A stretch of 64,000 nt of DNA from Paraburkholderia tuberum STM678 (GCF_902833905.1 NZ_CADFGP010000012.1:124001-188000); one strand, 5' to 3'. Shown: positions 26,953 to 39,244, counted from the first letter of the stretch. A program made the numbers and translations. The notes: generated from the sequence alone by a model not told the origin.

Positions 26953-28152
26953 GTGGTGTTGTTTATGGTATTGATCAGTTATTTTTTTCTGGTTACCTGT
27001 TGTCCGTTCTTTTTGTGGCGGTCATTTCTTGTCGTCGCGAGGGAGGTTATTCGAAGCCGCGAGGTGACGCTGAATCAGAAGCGCAGCATGGCATGGCATC
27101 TTTGCAAGGAATTGATTTATGCACCGTTTTTCACCGTGCTCTGGTATCTTGACGAGATTCTGTTTTCACGGTTTGCGCAGCAGAAGTTGGCCAGACCGGT
27201 TTTCATCATGAGCCAGCCGCGCAGCGGAACCACGTTCCTGCTGCGGACGCTGTCGCTCGACGCGAATACCTTCTTTTCCCTGACACATCTGGAATGGCGC
27301 TTTCCGTTCATCACGCTGTGGAAAATCCTCGATATATTGGGTTTGCGAAAATGCGTCGAGGGAATCAGCTATTGGCCGAATACCGAATTAGGCCGGCTTG
27401 CCGCGAAGATTCACGAACACCGGTTGGGCAGTGTCGAGGAGCACGGAATATTTTTTGAAGAACGCATGTATCACCATTATTTCACGTTCCGGCGCTTCCC
27501 ATTTATTGAAGTTCTGAAGCGTGTAATGGAAGTGCAAATGCTGAGCGCGAGAGAAAAACGCAAACTTTTGCTCACATTCAGAAAAACAGTTCAAAAGACC
27601 GCTTATTATCGTGGCGCCGGTCGTACTTGGCTGACGAAAGAAAATGAGAGTGTCGATCTGTATAAATTATTGCACGATGAATTCAATGACGCTAATTTCG
27701 TGGCTATTGTCAGGCCGCCGGAAGGATTTGTCAGTTCGTACGTGACGATGTCGGATATCTGTACAAAAGCGAAGCACGGCGTCGACCCGCAACTCATCGC
27801 GGATTGGGATAAAGAAAACATGAAATTCCGTAAAGAGGAGTGTTTGAAACTGATTGAATTCTGCGGGGAGCTGGAGCGAAGCAACGCGATCACCTACCTG
27901 ACGTTCGACCAGTTCACCACGGAAATCCAGCATACCGTCGAACGCATTTATGCGGCCATCGGCGTGCCGCTGAGCAGCGACTATGCACGGCTTCTCGCGG
28001 ACATGCAGGCGGAGCAGGACCGGCGTGATTCCGGCTATGTGAACGCGCCGCGCAGTGTCGACGGCTTCGAAGCCTTCGGCGCGTTCGTCGCCCGCATCGG
28101 GGCCGGGGCCGGCGCTCCCGAACACGGTCTCGCGACCCAACACAACCTGTAA
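26953..28152 (+). CDS. Membrane-anchored sulfotransferase
   Basis: A 399-residue sulfotransferase (Sulfotransfer_3-like). The PAPS 5'-phosphosulfate loop is SQPRSGTTFLLRTL at about residues 87-100. The N-terminal 30 residues are hydrophobic and suggest a membrane anchor with the catalytic domain facing the cytoplasm, where PAPS is. A GTG start at 26953 has GGGGAGG upstream. The gene is less GC-rich than its neighbours, especially at the 5' side. Together with the APS kinase and CysQ downstream it makes a self-contained sulfation unit; the acceptor may be lipid-like or a small molecule. Confidence 0.85.
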   Translation: MVLFMVLISYFFLVTCCPFFLWRSFLVVAREVIRSREVTLNQKRSMAWHLCKELIYAPFFTVLWYLDEILFSRFAQQKLARPVFIMSQPRSGTTFLLRTLSLDANTFFSLTHLEWRFPFITLWKILDILGLRKCVEGISYWPNTELGRLAAKIHEHRLGSVEEHGIFFEERMYHHYFTFRRFPFIEVLKRVMEVQMLSAREKRKLLLTFRKTVQKTAYYRGAGRTWLTKENESVDLYKLLHDEFNDANFVAIVRPPEGFVSSYVTMSDICTKAKHGVDPQLIADWDKENMKFRKEECLKLIEFCGELERSNAITYLTFDQFTTEIQHTVERIYAAIGVPLSSDYARLLADMQAEQDRRDSGYVNAPRSVDGFEAFGAFVARIGAGAGAPEHGLATQHNL

Positions 28153-28163
28153 GAGTCCGTCTG

Positions 28164-29972
<1,809 letters not shown>

Positions 29973-30018
29973 TGCGGCGTCCCGCATTTCGGCCAGTCGA
30001 AAAGAATAGGGGAAAGAC

Positions 30019-30628
30019 ATGGACCTGACCGATATCGCCAGCAGCGATATCTCCTGGCACACAATGCATGTCGACAAACTATCGCGTGCCAAACAGAAAA
30101 ACCAGAAGGCGGCCGTGTTGTGGCTGACCGGACTGTCGGCGTCTGGAAAATCGACGATCGCCTCGATGCTCGAGCGGCGCTTGCATAGCAACGGGTCACA
30201 TACGTACGTTCTCGATGGCGACAACGTACGTTTCGGCCTGAATCGCGACCTGGGTTTCTCGGACCGCGACCGGGTCGAGAATATCCGACGGGTGGCCGAA
30301 GTCGCGCGGCTGATGGTGGATGCTGGACTGCTCGTCATCGTGTCGTTCATCTCGCCGTTTCGCGTGGATCGCGACGCGGCGAGAGAACTGTTCGACGAGA
30401 CCGAGTTTATCGAAGTGTTTGTGGAGACACCGATTGCGGAGTGCGTCCGCCGCGATCCAAAGGGCCTGTATGCGCGCGCGCTGCGCGGCGAGATCAAGAA
30501 CTTCACCGGACTCGATTCTCCGTACGAGGTGCCCGAGTCACCGGAGATCCGGCTCGATACCGTCGGGCACTCGGTGGAGAAAACGGTCGAGCGAGTGGAG
30601 GTATGGTTGAAGGAGCGGGGGTTTTTGA

Positions 30629-30636
<8 letters not shown>
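30019..30636 (+). CDS. cysC: Adenylyl-sulfate (APS) kinase
   Basis: A 205-residue APS kinase that phosphorylates APS to PAPS, the sulfate donor for sulfotransferases. The P-loop GLSASGKS is at 38-45; the APS-binding [16 protein letters not shown] and [14 protein letters not shown] segments and the [28 protein letters not shown] lid region are present. No fused ATP sulfurylase is present. The gene lies in the sulfation cluster and its end overlaps CysQ by 8 bases. Confidence 0.95.
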
Positions 30637-31456
<820 letters not shown>

Positions 31457-31483
31457 CGCGGTCGGCGCACCCAGGATCGGCGG

Positions 31484-31690
31484 TTCTTCGAGCTATGCGT
31501 ATTCCATCGGATCATACGCGAACTCAATTCTGCCGACCTGTATGTGGAAGGCAGCGATCGCTTCGACGATCTCCGCATGTACCAGTATCAGTTGAAGAGT
31601 TCCAGCGCGAGCTACTCCGCTATAGCAAGATCGTGGGGTCTCCCTGCGAACGGCAAGATATTCACGAAAGACTACTTTTCGCATCGAAGC
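31484..31690 (+). pseudogene. Tn3-family transposase fragment
   Basis: The reading RELNSADLYVEGSDRFDDLR resembles the conserved L.sgdlyv.gS.r..d.R segment of Tn3-family TnpA. The next expected piece (EEFQRELLRYSKIVG) lies in another frame and the following GLPANGKIF in a third, so the fragment is frameshifted. It is too short to be active. The rest of 31457-32005 shows nothing else I can name. Confidence 0.6.
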
Positions 31691-32005
31691 CTCGTGGTCG
31701 TCGTATGGCTAGATCCTTCGACTTTTCCGGTCGTCGACGGCGCAGCGCCGTAGATTGCCGACGATTTAGCTATACTCGTCGACGGTCCCTTCATGGCCGC
31801 ACCCGGTCCGACGATGAGCTGACGGCGTGCTCCGCCATTGATGCCTCGGGTCGGGCAGCAGTCAGACCCGAAGCGGGCCTTGGCATTTTCCGGAAGCAGC
31901 CGTTCGTGCCAGTGTCTCGCCACGTCTCCACGGGGCGAAGTCAATGAACGCAATCGAAATTAAATCTTGCGAATCCTAGGGCTGCAATCGTCAATGGCGT
32001 CCGTC

Positions 32006-32308
32006 CTACATCTGATTTTGACGTCGGCATGCATGCAGTATCTCGTTGACCGCAAATGCTCCTTTCACGGTCTGCACATTTTGCAGGACACACAGGTGAT
32101 ACGCTCTTTCGCGCGGCAAAAGCATTGCGCCATTTCTGTAAATCGCGTCGCACGAGTTGCTGATCTGGCGAGCCGCAAAGCTGCTCTGACTGTTTCCCAA
32201 CGAATGCAGAATGCATTGATCGTAGTCTGGATTATCACTACCGTACGCTAGGGCCGAGAGCGGGGTGGCGAGCGTGATCGAGAGAAACAGATAGGCGAGT
32301 TTGAGCAT
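32006..32308 (-). CDS. Small periplasmic protein with a duplicated two-cysteine unit
   Basis: A 100-residue protein with an N-terminal signal peptide (LKLAYLFLSITLATPLSALA). After it, two 25-residue units align without gaps: one starts YDQCILHSLG and ends ISNSC, the other starts YHLCVLQNVQ and ends ILHAC. Each has a Cys near the start and a Cys at the end, so each could be a small disulfide-pinned helical hairpin. I do not recognise the family. The ATG at 32308 is chosen because the only longer option is a TTG. Surroundings are degenerate. Confidence 0.6.
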   Translation of the reverse strand: MLKLAYLFLSITLATPLSALAYGSDNPDYDQCILHSLGNSQSSFAARQISNSCDAIYRNGAMLLPRERAYHLCVLQNVQTVKGAFAVNEILHACRRQNQM

Positions 32309-32823
32309 GATTGCGACCAAGACTCAGGGATATAACGGCAGGCAGTTACCGATTATCAGCGATTCAGGCGTCAGTGTCGAATGACCGGTGGTGGCAGGGC
32401 CGAGTCAAACACTCGGCCCACCTATGTGAATGCCTCAGACCGACCCTCAACGGCCAATCGCGGTGCTCGCTCTCACTCGCAGAAAACTGACCGTTCCGTA
32501 CGTTCAAGTGGCATTTTCGGGAACAACTATTCGACTTAGCCGCCGCTGGCCGGTCGCCACACCGACGGCGGCTTAAGCCAACAAGGTGCTGGGACCTGCG
32601 TCGTCATGGTGTTTCGCGTCCGCGGTCCGCGTGGGAGTCCGTTGTTTTGCGAGGAGAAAAGTTGAGCACGCCTGGTGAGGAACCGGAAGCCTAGTACCTC
32701 ATCGATCGTGAACAAGAAAACGGTCGTAATGCCCTCAGAAAGAATGCTCACGCTCACAACAACCCGTCGAATTGAAGCGGAACGGTCGGTATCGGGGCAG
32801 CGCAGATAAAGTCACCGGACGCG
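32309..32823. other. Intergenic region, no gene seen
   Basis: About 500 bases. A perfect 9-base hairpin GGGCCGAGT/ACTCGGCCC lies at about 32398-32420 and an inverted repeat AGCCGCCG/CGGCGGCT at about 32538-32575. Neither has a T run. No supported gene. Confidence 0.4.
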
Positions 32824-32854
32824 AATTTAAAGAGGCCTCTCGTTGGAGGGGCCT
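32824..32854 (-). terminator. Probable terminator of precursor peptide 2
   Basis: On the minus strand AGGCC-rich and GGCCT arms (32833-32854) form a hairpin followed by CTTTAAATT, just after the peptide stop at 32881. The T run is short, so this is moderate evidence. Confidence 0.55.
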
Positions 32855-32880
32855 TGATCTACGAAATCACCGTGTTTCTG

Positions 32881-33066
32881 TTAGTACGTCACAGAAGTCC
32901 CACTGCCAGTAAAACTGTGCTGGGTAGGAGCGTCATTTGCATAGTCGGCAACGGCCTGGATGATGTTCACGATTTGCTGCGGCAACCTGCCGCCGCTGAC
33001 GGCGGCCATTGCAGTACGATCCATCTCAACGGCTACGGGGAGGTCTTTGATTACCAGCGCGTTCAT
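32881..33066 (-). CDS. Double-glycine leader precursor peptide 2
   Basis: A 61-residue peptide whose leader, ending MDRTAMAAVSGG, lines up without gaps with precursor peptide 1: Asp16, Arg17, Ala19, Met20, Ala21, Ala22, Gly25 and Gly26 are the same. The predicted exported part has 35 residues, RLPQQIVNIIQAVADY onward, ending in Ser/Thr/Gly-rich sequence and without cysteine. TTGGAG precedes the ATG. A -24/-12 promoter lies 83 bases upstream. No exporter or modification gene is nearby, so it probably uses the exporter at 3193-6261. The mature parts of the two peptides are unlike each other. Confidence 0.85.
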   Translation of the reverse strand: MNALVIKDLPVAVEMDRTAMAAVSGGRLPQQIVNIIQAVADYANDAPTQHSFTGSGTSVTY

Positions 33067-33148
33067 TTCGATTCTCCAAGGGTAAATTAGTCAGTCAGGA
33101 ATGTCAGAGCTTATTTTGAGGGTGTAGATACTCCTCGATGAGGATCAA

Positions 33149-33164
33149 GGCAAAGTGCGTGCCA
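33149..33164 (-). promoter_or_regulatory. Sigma-54 (-24/-12) promoter of precursor peptide 2
   Basis: The minus strand reads TGGCACGCACTTTGCC, a near-perfect match to TGGCACG-N4-TTGC with GG and GC 10 bases apart. The predicted start is near 33138, giving a leader of about 70 bases. A partial ACCA/TTGGT dyad lies about 60-80 bases further upstream, weakly like the repeat at 9011-9039. Confidence 0.88.
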
Positions 33165-33393
33165 AACGGTGGCACCGCGGTAAGCGATCACGCAACTAAT
33201 TGAAAATATTGGATTTTTAATGGCGACCAGTGCGAATTGGTAGACAGACATGCGCGCTGCGACCGGTGGGCCGGATCCAACTCTCCGTCTGGCGCTGTGG
33301 GTTAGATCGCGACACATGCGGTCCGCCTCCGTATTCCGTGTTTGTACGATGTCCTCGAGGCTTAGAACCCGATCGAAGCCTGACGACAATGAG
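33165..33393. other. Upstream region of precursor peptide 2
   Basis: No gene is supported. It is the place to look for an activator site; ACCA-N8-TGGT at about 33225-33241 is the only dyad resembling the candidate at 9011-9039 and is weak. Confidence 0.35.
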
Positions 33394-33565
33394 TCTGTCG
33401 CACGGTCGCTGAGGGAAACGCCGATTCGCTCCGCGGCTTTCCTCGTTTCAATGACGGGAGACGCTGTCAGTCAGCGAGACATTGCCCGGCTCTTCGATGT
33501 CTATCTGCACAAGCCGTTCTCCTGCGAGGCACTCATGCAGGTCATCGAAGACGCTCGCTGCAGCA
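33394..33565 (+). pseudogene. Response-regulator receiver domain fragment
   Basis: The translated stretch SAAFLVSMTGDAVSQRDIAR followed by LFDVYLHKPFSCEALMQVIE is the second half of a receiver domain: the Thr of MTGDA and the Lys of HKPF are the conserved switch residues. The phosphoacceptor half and any start codon with a ribosome site are missing. A relic, probably of a hybrid kinase or stand-alone receiver. Confidence 0.65.
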
Positions 33566-34184
33566 GCGATGCGAATACTCGCCAAGCCGCCTGGACTAAC
33601 TGTTGTCGACGGAAGCGCACACAACCCATGGTCGGAGGTTCAACGGCAAGCCTCTTCCGGGTCACGGAGCAAAGCGAGCGGCAGCTTTCAGCATGAAAGC
33701 GACTTTTGAATGTCTGGCCGAGTGAGCGGGCGACCGGCTGAACATGGACGGGAGCGCCAGTTCAAATGAAGGTCGCGCGAAGCGGGCGTGAACGGCACCG
33801 TCTGTTTTTCCGTATTCAAGGGCGCGGATGAGACAAGCGTGCCCCACTACACAGGCAAATCCAGCGTCGAAAGGCTTCTGCGAGCGTCTGTGCATATGGC
33901 GAATGGCATATAGCAGGGAGTACCGCCGCGTCTAAACTGAAATTGCCGCCACATCACGATCACGACTTTTCTCTGCCCACATTCCGACGTGTCTGGGTCC
34001 TCCGGCGCAGTTGCCCGACTCGACGAATCAATCCACCTGCCTTTGTCATCCGCTGAAAAGGGCGTAGTGACGGGCTGACGGGCGTTCAACGATGTGAGAT
34101 CTGAACGATGGCCAAAAAATCTATGCGCGCACCAATTCTCGCCCTTTAATAAAGTGAACTAACGCCTTTGAACCGGAGGTCAGA
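33566..34184. other. Degenerate region, no gene seen
   Basis: About 600 bases between two gene relics. Short frames on both strands show no family feature or convincing ribosome site. Confidence 0.35.
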
Positions 34185-34717
34185 ATGGAGCAAGTTCTGC
34201 GTGCAGCGGTCATGCAAACGGGATCGGCCATGTTCGATGTCGAACGAACGCTGGCCAAGCTCGAACGGGACGTAGTCGCGGCGTCGAAATGCCGCTTTTG
34301 CGCATGGCCATGTACGCGAAGCGAATACAGATTTATTGCGCGCCGACAGCGGACAGTCGGCCCACCTGGGTTGCTTCAATGCAGCACATTGCGATGGAAG
34401 GCCGCTGTTTTGTGCTCTCTGCGTGTCAGCATTTACGGCGCCGCGATGCGCCGGACAACTATGCTGCCGTCCAGGGCAACAATCCGGATACCGTTCTCAT
34501 GCGTGGCGGCAGTTGCATAGTGGGACCACTAGGAGAGGTGCTTGCCGGGCCCGTGTTCGATGAAGACGCCCTGCTTGTTCACGAACTGGATCTCGCTGAC
34601 CTCGCGAGGGGAAAATACGACTTCGATGTCGTAGGGCACTACGCACGTCCGGATATATTCCGCCTCCATGTAAATGAGTCGGTTACCCCACCCGTCGTTT
34701 TTGAGCAGAACCGTTGA
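34185..34717 (+). pseudogene. Nitrilase with catalytic core deleted
   Basis: A good ribosome site (CCGGAGG) and ATG at 34185 begin VLRAAVMQTGSAMFDVERTL, the N-terminus of a nitrilase. After about 35 codons the sequence jumps, with a frame change, to MPLLRMAMYAKRIQIYCAPT and then the C-terminal half (WVASMQHIAMEGRCFVLSACQ). In intact nitrilases that second part directly follows the CWEN motif. The Glu and Lys of the catalytic triad and the Cys itself are thus lost with roughly 130 residues. It cannot be active. Confidence 0.85.
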
Positions 34718-34884
34718 TTGCGCCTCGTCGGGCTGTTTCTCCGAAACGGCCTCGCACGGATGCCTAACGTCGGTCGCGACATCACCGAGGACATTCGGTC
34801 TCAGTATGCATTTCATTGCGGCACTTCACCGTGCCTTCCTGAAACAAGCGAATGATGCCCGGTTCTCGGGCGATGGAGGACGCT

Positions 34885-36201
34885 ATGTATTCCTTGTTGC
34901 CAATATTGGGACCTGATCCTGACGCCCCCGTGAGCGCGGAAGCATACTCATTGGGTAATGATGGTCAGGCAGCCGGAACCACATTTGTGAACGACGAGGG
35001 GCAATCGCGGCCGGTTGGCGCGCAATGGCTAAACGGCTGGCTTACCTCTACCCTTGCGCCTCCGAATCACACGACCCTCTGGGGTATCAACGACGGCCTT
35101 ATCGCTGTGGGCAGCATGACAACGGACAACTACGCAACCGAGTCCGCCATCATCGTCGACGCCGGGAATGTGACTGACCTCTCGAACCTGGTCGGGCCGA
35201 TCTCATGGGCGGCCGATGTCAACGATCAGGGGCTCGTTTGCGGCGGCGGCACTAACGGAGAGGGTTTCCTGTTCAGCGTGCCCGCAAACCGTCTCGTTGC
35301 CACTGTTCCGGCGCTTAATCTTGCCGTGATAAACAACCAGGGAGAAGCAGTTGGCTTTAGTGATTCCGGGAAGCCGGGAGTACATAGCGTCGCGAGCGGC
35401 GCCACAAAGATGCTGGATGCGATGGAAAGCGCGTACGGCATTAACGACGCCGGGGTAGCCTGCGGAGCAGCCGGCACGCCGCCCACATACAAGGTCGTTC
35501 CGGGAACGTGCGACACACGGCAGGCGACGCCGGTCTTTCAGCCTATCCCGCTGCCCGCTGGAGCAACCGAGGGTACTGCAACGGCAATCAACAACAGTGG
35601 TGATGTGGTCGGCAGTTGCGTGTTTGACGATCCGTCGTTAAACAACGGCTTTCATTTTGGAGCTTTTCTCTATCAAAACGGGACGACGACGCTTCTGGAC
35701 AAGCTGATTTCGGATCCCGGATGGCATCTGGAGGTTGTGTTCGATATCAACGCTAGCGGACAGATCATCGGGATGGGGAAGCAGAACGGCATTTTGACGG
35801 CTTTCATGCTGTCACCCACGACGAGCTGGCCATGGTGGCATTTTCCGTTGCCGGTACTTGTAGGGCGCCTTCTCGGGGGTGTGGCCGATGACGCAGGTGG
35901 TTCGCTAGTTCTTGGCGGAAGACCGATTCTAATCGATCCGTGGGGCCCCTGGCTGCAACTACAGCCGGAAAAGCGCGATGCGCTCATTGCACTGGCGATC
36001 GACGAGATCGCGAGTTCTATCTTCGACGAAGCGACCCGCGTGCAGGTGCGAATGACGTTGGTTGAAGCCGCAACCAGCCGCCTGAAAGGTATGAATGTCA
36101 GACGCGGTCGAACCGGACCGCGGCAAACCTCGAAACGAAACGCGGAGATTCCCAGAAAGCACGGGCTTCCAGTGAGCTGGCTAAAGAAGTTTGGCCGCTA
36201 G
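34885..36201 (+). CDS. HAF-repeat protein
   Basis: A 438-residue protein built of HAF-type repeats, seen as recurring I-N-[DN]-x-G-x-x-x-G units (WGINDGLIAVGS, VNDQGLVCGG, INNQGEAVGF, GINDAGVACG, INNSGDVVGS, INASGQIIGM). Such repeats probably form a beta-propeller-like fold and often occur in secreted proteins. No clear signal peptide is seen. The last 100 residues are different, Arg-rich and basic. I chose the ATG at 34885 because GGAGG precedes it by 5 bases; an earlier in-frame ATG at 34852 is possible. Function unknown. Confidence 0.7.
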   Translation: MYSLLPILGPDPDAPVSAEAYSLGNDGQAAGTTFVNDEGQSRPVGAQWLNGWLTSTLAPPNHTTLWGINDGLIAVGSMTTDNYATESAIIVDAGNVTDLSNLVGPISWAADVNDQGLVCGGGTNGEGFLFSVPANRLVATVPALNLAVINNQGEAVGFSDSGKPGVHSVASGATKMLDAMESAYGINDAGVACGAAGTPPTYKVVPGTCDTRQATPVFQPIPLPAGATEGTATAINNSGDVVGSCVFDDPSLNNGFHFGAFLYQNGTTTLLDKLISDPGWHLEVVFDINASGQIIGMGKQNGILTAFMLSPTTSWPWWHFPLPVLVGRLLGGVADDAGGSLVLGGRPILIDPWGPWLQLQPEKRDALIALAIDEIASSIFDEATRVQVRMTLVEAATSRLKGMNVRRGRTGPRQTSKRNAEIPRKHGLPVSWLKKFGR

Positions 36202-36217
36202 CGTCAACCTGGCGGAT

Positions 36218-36300
36218 TCAACCGGTCGATGCAATAGTTCGATCGAATCGTTCAGCCGGTGTTTCGTAATCCAGGGTCTTTCGTGGTCGCTCGTTCAGCC
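36218..36300 (-). pseudogene. IS30-family transposase C-terminal fragment
   Basis: The minus-strand frame ends LNERPRKTLDYETPAERF, then DRTIASTG and a stop, the signature C-terminus of IS30-type transposases (after the catalytic Glu). Only this end is left; the upstream sequence is not recognisable. The flank runs into the 2OG oxygenase gene. Confidence 0.75.
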
Positions 36301-36535
36301 TTCGTCCCACTCGTGTAGACTGCGCGGTTGTCCCAACAGATCGACCACCTCGACCCGGCTCTTCCTCCTGGGTCCGGCGTGTGTCAATGCCCGCGTTCGA
36401 CGCGCCCCCGACAACGCTTGATGGTTTTGACCAGCTGGTAGCAGACCCGAGCGAGTACTCGATCGAGCCGCCAGCGGAAGAACAAATAAAACGGATGCAT
36501 TTCTGGAACACCCCCTGATTGAAGCGGAAATCGAA

Positions 36536-37192
36536 TTGCTGGTTGATTGCCTGATCGGCGACGCCGCGCCGGACGAGGCAATCGATGTCGCGTCGAATTC
36601 CCGATCCAGCGAATTCGACATCGCGACACGCGCGCTCGCCGTCGACGGCTGGTGTGTCGTGTCGAACTTTTTGTCACAGAGCGAGACGCAGGCCTTATCG
36701 ACCGAATGCATGGCCATGCACGACGCGCAGCTGCTGACACCAGCCCGTGTGGGGGCCAATCGCGCTGCCACACTTTTGCGCGGCGATAGCACGCACTGGT
36801 TCCAACCCGACGCGCTGAGCACGCGGCAGCAGGCGTTCGCCGATCGCATCGACGCGCTACGGAACGCGCTCAACCGCGACCTGTTTCTCGGTCTGGTCGA
36901 TAGCGAATCACACTACGCGGTATATCCGCCAGGTGCCGGATACGCACGCCACCTCGACTGCCTGCGGAACAGCGACAGCCGCGTGATTTCCGCTGTGTTC
37001 TACCTCAACGAGGCGTGGCAGGACGCCGAGGGCGGCGCACTGCGGCTATACCTTGCCGATCAGTCTTATCACGACGTCTTTCCGCGCGCCGGAACGCTGC
37101 TCTTGTTTCTCTCGGCGGAGTTTGAACACGAGGTGCTGCCCGCCACGCGCGACCGCATGAGCATTGCATGCTGGATGAGGCAGCGGGTGTAA
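36536..37192 (+). CDS. 2-oxoglutarate/Fe(II) dioxygenase, SM-20/prolyl-hydroxylase type
   Basis: A 2OG oxygenase of at least 218 residues. Iron ligands are seen in YARHLDCLRNSD (His-x-Asp) and FEHEVLPATRDR (distal His, with the 2OG-binding Arg), with FYLNEAWQDAEGGALRLY between, as in SM-20 proteins. The listed start is a TTG at 36536. The frame stays open upstream with FLEHPLIEAEIE, which looks like natural protein sequence, so the original start may have been changed by the IS30-related event just upstream. Substrate unknown. Confidence 0.75.
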   Translation: MLVDCLIGDAAPDEAIDVASNSRSSEFDIATRALAVDGWCVVSNFLSQSETQALSTECMAMHDAQLLTPARVGANRAATLLRGDSTHWFQPDALSTRQQAFADRIDALRNALNRDLFLGLVDSESHYAVYPPGAGYARHLDCLRNSDSRVISAVFYLNEAWQDAEGGALRLYLADQSYHDVFPRAGTLLLFLSAEFEHEVLPATRDRMSIACWMRQRV

Positions 37193-37435
37193 GCCGAACC
37201 GCGTGCGCATCTGTGGTTAACGTCCAGGATCGCGCCCTTTCGGATCAGCTTGACAATCAATTGCCGGATTTCGTTAGTGCCCAGTTCGGCATGGTGCCGA
37301 TAGCATACGCGCGAAGCCAACGCCGAGTCACGACAATGTGGCCGAGCTCGGAAGCTCAATCAAGCCGTGAGCCCTCCTTTCGCCCCCGTCACCCTGGGCG
37401 CAGCAGACGCGGGAACAGAGTCCCCAAAAAGTAGC

Positions 37436-38080
37436 TCAGTGTTGAAGATTTTCCTCGCAATCTTCCCAGTACCGAAGCGGGTCGCGATGTTGTGGATAGT
37501 GTAAGTTGAGCCACTCTGACAACCTGGCCCAATCGGGATGGTTGGTACCAGTTTGAGCCGACCAGATCGACGACCTCTCAAGTACTTGACCGTTCACGCG
37601 ATCACGGACGAGCAAGCTGCCCAGTCCGCTTGAACTGTTCGTCTGTGACTCAACCAGATACCGCGGCAGAATCCTGAGCTCAGCATCCTCGGCCCACCCG
37701 TATATGGCGCGGACCACGCCGGACGGATCTCGCAACTCTATGGGTCCGCTTTCCGGGCGAACGGCTGTCCAACCTTCAGGAAACTCAGTGACAACCTCGT
37801 TTTTACCTTCCCTTACCCACTTCGCGCGCCATGCCCTCGCCATCGACTCGCGCATGCGAGATACCGACTCGTAGGCAGCAGGCAACTCGATCGCCATCGG
37901 AAGAGTAATGAGGTTGTCTTTCCAGAGTTTGGCTTCGTCGTCGACGCGCTCGACCTCGTCGAACACCCCTGCATCGAATGGGTTCTCTGGCCGGCTCGAT
38001 ACTTTCACGTTCCCATTAGGCAGACCCTCGAAAAGGCGCTCAGCATCATGGCGGGTAAGTTTCGTCTTTCCTTTCTTCAT
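37436..38080 (-). CDS. Hypothetical protein
   Basis: A 214-residue soluble protein, charged and Trp-rich, with no recognised domain, signal peptide or membrane helix. Segments such as AELRILPRYLVESQ and HPDWARLSEWLNLHYPQHRDP look like a real globular protein. The start is uncertain: ATG at 38080 (GAGAG upstream) or ATG at 38122. It stands alone between relics. Confidence 0.5.
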   Translation of the reverse strand: MKKGKTKLTRHDAERLFEGLPNGNVKVSSRPENPFDAGVFDEVERVDDEAKLWKDNLITLPMAIELPAAYESVSRMRESMARAWRAKWVREGKNEVVTEFPEGWTAVRPESGPIELRDPSGVVRAIYGWAEDAELRILPRYLVESQTNSSSGLGSLLVRDRVNGQVLERSSIWSAQTGTNHPDWARLSEWLNLHYPQHRDPLRYWEDCEENLQH

Positions 38081-38122
38081 TGGGCTCTCTGCAACAAGGT
38101 TTTTTGCTAACGCGTAGGCCAT

Positions 38123-38452
38123 AACGACCGAAATCGGGCGCCACTTCCTCTCACGCGCGTTTGAAGATGCTCACGATCCTATTCTGCGCTACCGGCTTGC
38201 GCGGCGGCAATGGCGCGGCTTATGCCGCCGCTCCTGCCGCCGGACATCAGACGGGTCGATCCTCGCACAGGATCAGAGGATGAGCGGACGGGCGTCTAAC
38301 GACTTCTCGCGAAGTCTCCTTCTACCACAACAGCGGTTATCGAATGGAAGGAGGTGGCAGAATCCGGGCAACTGAACTGTCGTACACGACCCACTTGCCC
38401 CGCTCAGCCTAGGTTCGTAAGCGGCCGCTCTCCGCCGGCTGATATCGGACGG
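38123..38452. other. Intergenic region, no gene seen
   Basis: About 330 bases leading to the sterol desaturase relic. No supported gene or clear regulatory element. Confidence 0.35.
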
Positions 38453-38765
38453 TTATTGCGGTCCCTCGGCGAAGTGCTGCGGGTTAGCACTACGCCTCAG
38501 GTCTTCGGTTGTCTGCCCGCTGCCATCAGGCCGCCAACCAGGCGGCTTGAACACATAGCCACACGCCTCGCGCAAAGAGTGCGCCGTTCGCAGATCGCGC
38601 CACGATGCACGCCAGTGGTCGAACTCGATAGTCAGCAGGTTATATGTCGTCATCGGTCGCACCAGCCCAAAGCGGCACGGCGTGTCGCGCTGTTCAGCTA
38701 TGTAGGTGCCAAAGAGTCGGTCGAACACGATCAGCACGCCACCGTAGTTTCCATCCAGATATTCA
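38453..38765 (-). pseudogene. Sterol desaturase/fatty-acid hydroxylase C-terminal fragment
   Basis: The minus-strand frame from about 38765 reads LDGNYGGVLIVFDRLFGTYI and later FGLVRPMTTYN and LREACGYVFKPPGWRPDG, the conserved C-terminus of the sterol desaturase family. The N-terminal membrane helices and most of the His clusters are missing because the upstream sequence is IS5 transposase on the other strand. The junction near 38765 marks the insertion or rearrangement point. Confidence 0.8.
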
Positions 38766-39244
38766 TCCCATACGAGTTCGGTGTGAAAGTGTCCATTACT
38801 ACGACGCACAAGGAGGGCCTGGTGATCGGCATGCGCTCGATGCCGGGCAATCCGTACGACGGTCATACGCTGGCTGAAGCGCTGGAACAGGCCTCGATCG
38901 TGAGTGAGGCGAAGCCCGAGGTGGCAATCGTAGATCGCGGTTACAAGGGTGTCGCCGTCGACGACGTGAAGATTTACCACCCGGGCCTGCGGCGGGGCAT
39001 CACACGCGGACTACGCGCGATGATCAGACGGCGAAGTGCAATCGGGCCAGCCATCGGCCATATGAAGACAGACGGAAAACTCGATCGCAAGTGGCTCAAG
39101 GGCGCGCTCGGCGATGCGATGCACGCGGTGTTGTGCGGCGCCGGTCACAACCTGCGGATGATCCTGAGGAAGCTGCGGCTTCTTTGTGCCTTCATTCTCG
39201 CTGCCCTGATTAACCGCAGCATTGCCGTGACCCCATCGCCGTAA
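38765..39244 (+). pseudogene. IS5-family transposase C-terminal part
   Basis: From about 38765 the + frame reads PYEFGVKVSITTTHKEGLVI, then MRSMPGNPYDGHTLAEALEQ, VDRGYKGV and later IRRRSAIGPAIGHMKTDGKL with GDAMHAVLCGAGHNLRMI, the DDE-transposase second half of an IS5 group element. The catalytic Asp of VDRGYKG and the Glu region (changed to Ala in GPAIGHM) are seen. The N-terminal half is missing, replaced by the desaturase relic. It is not expected to transpose. Confidence 0.85.
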
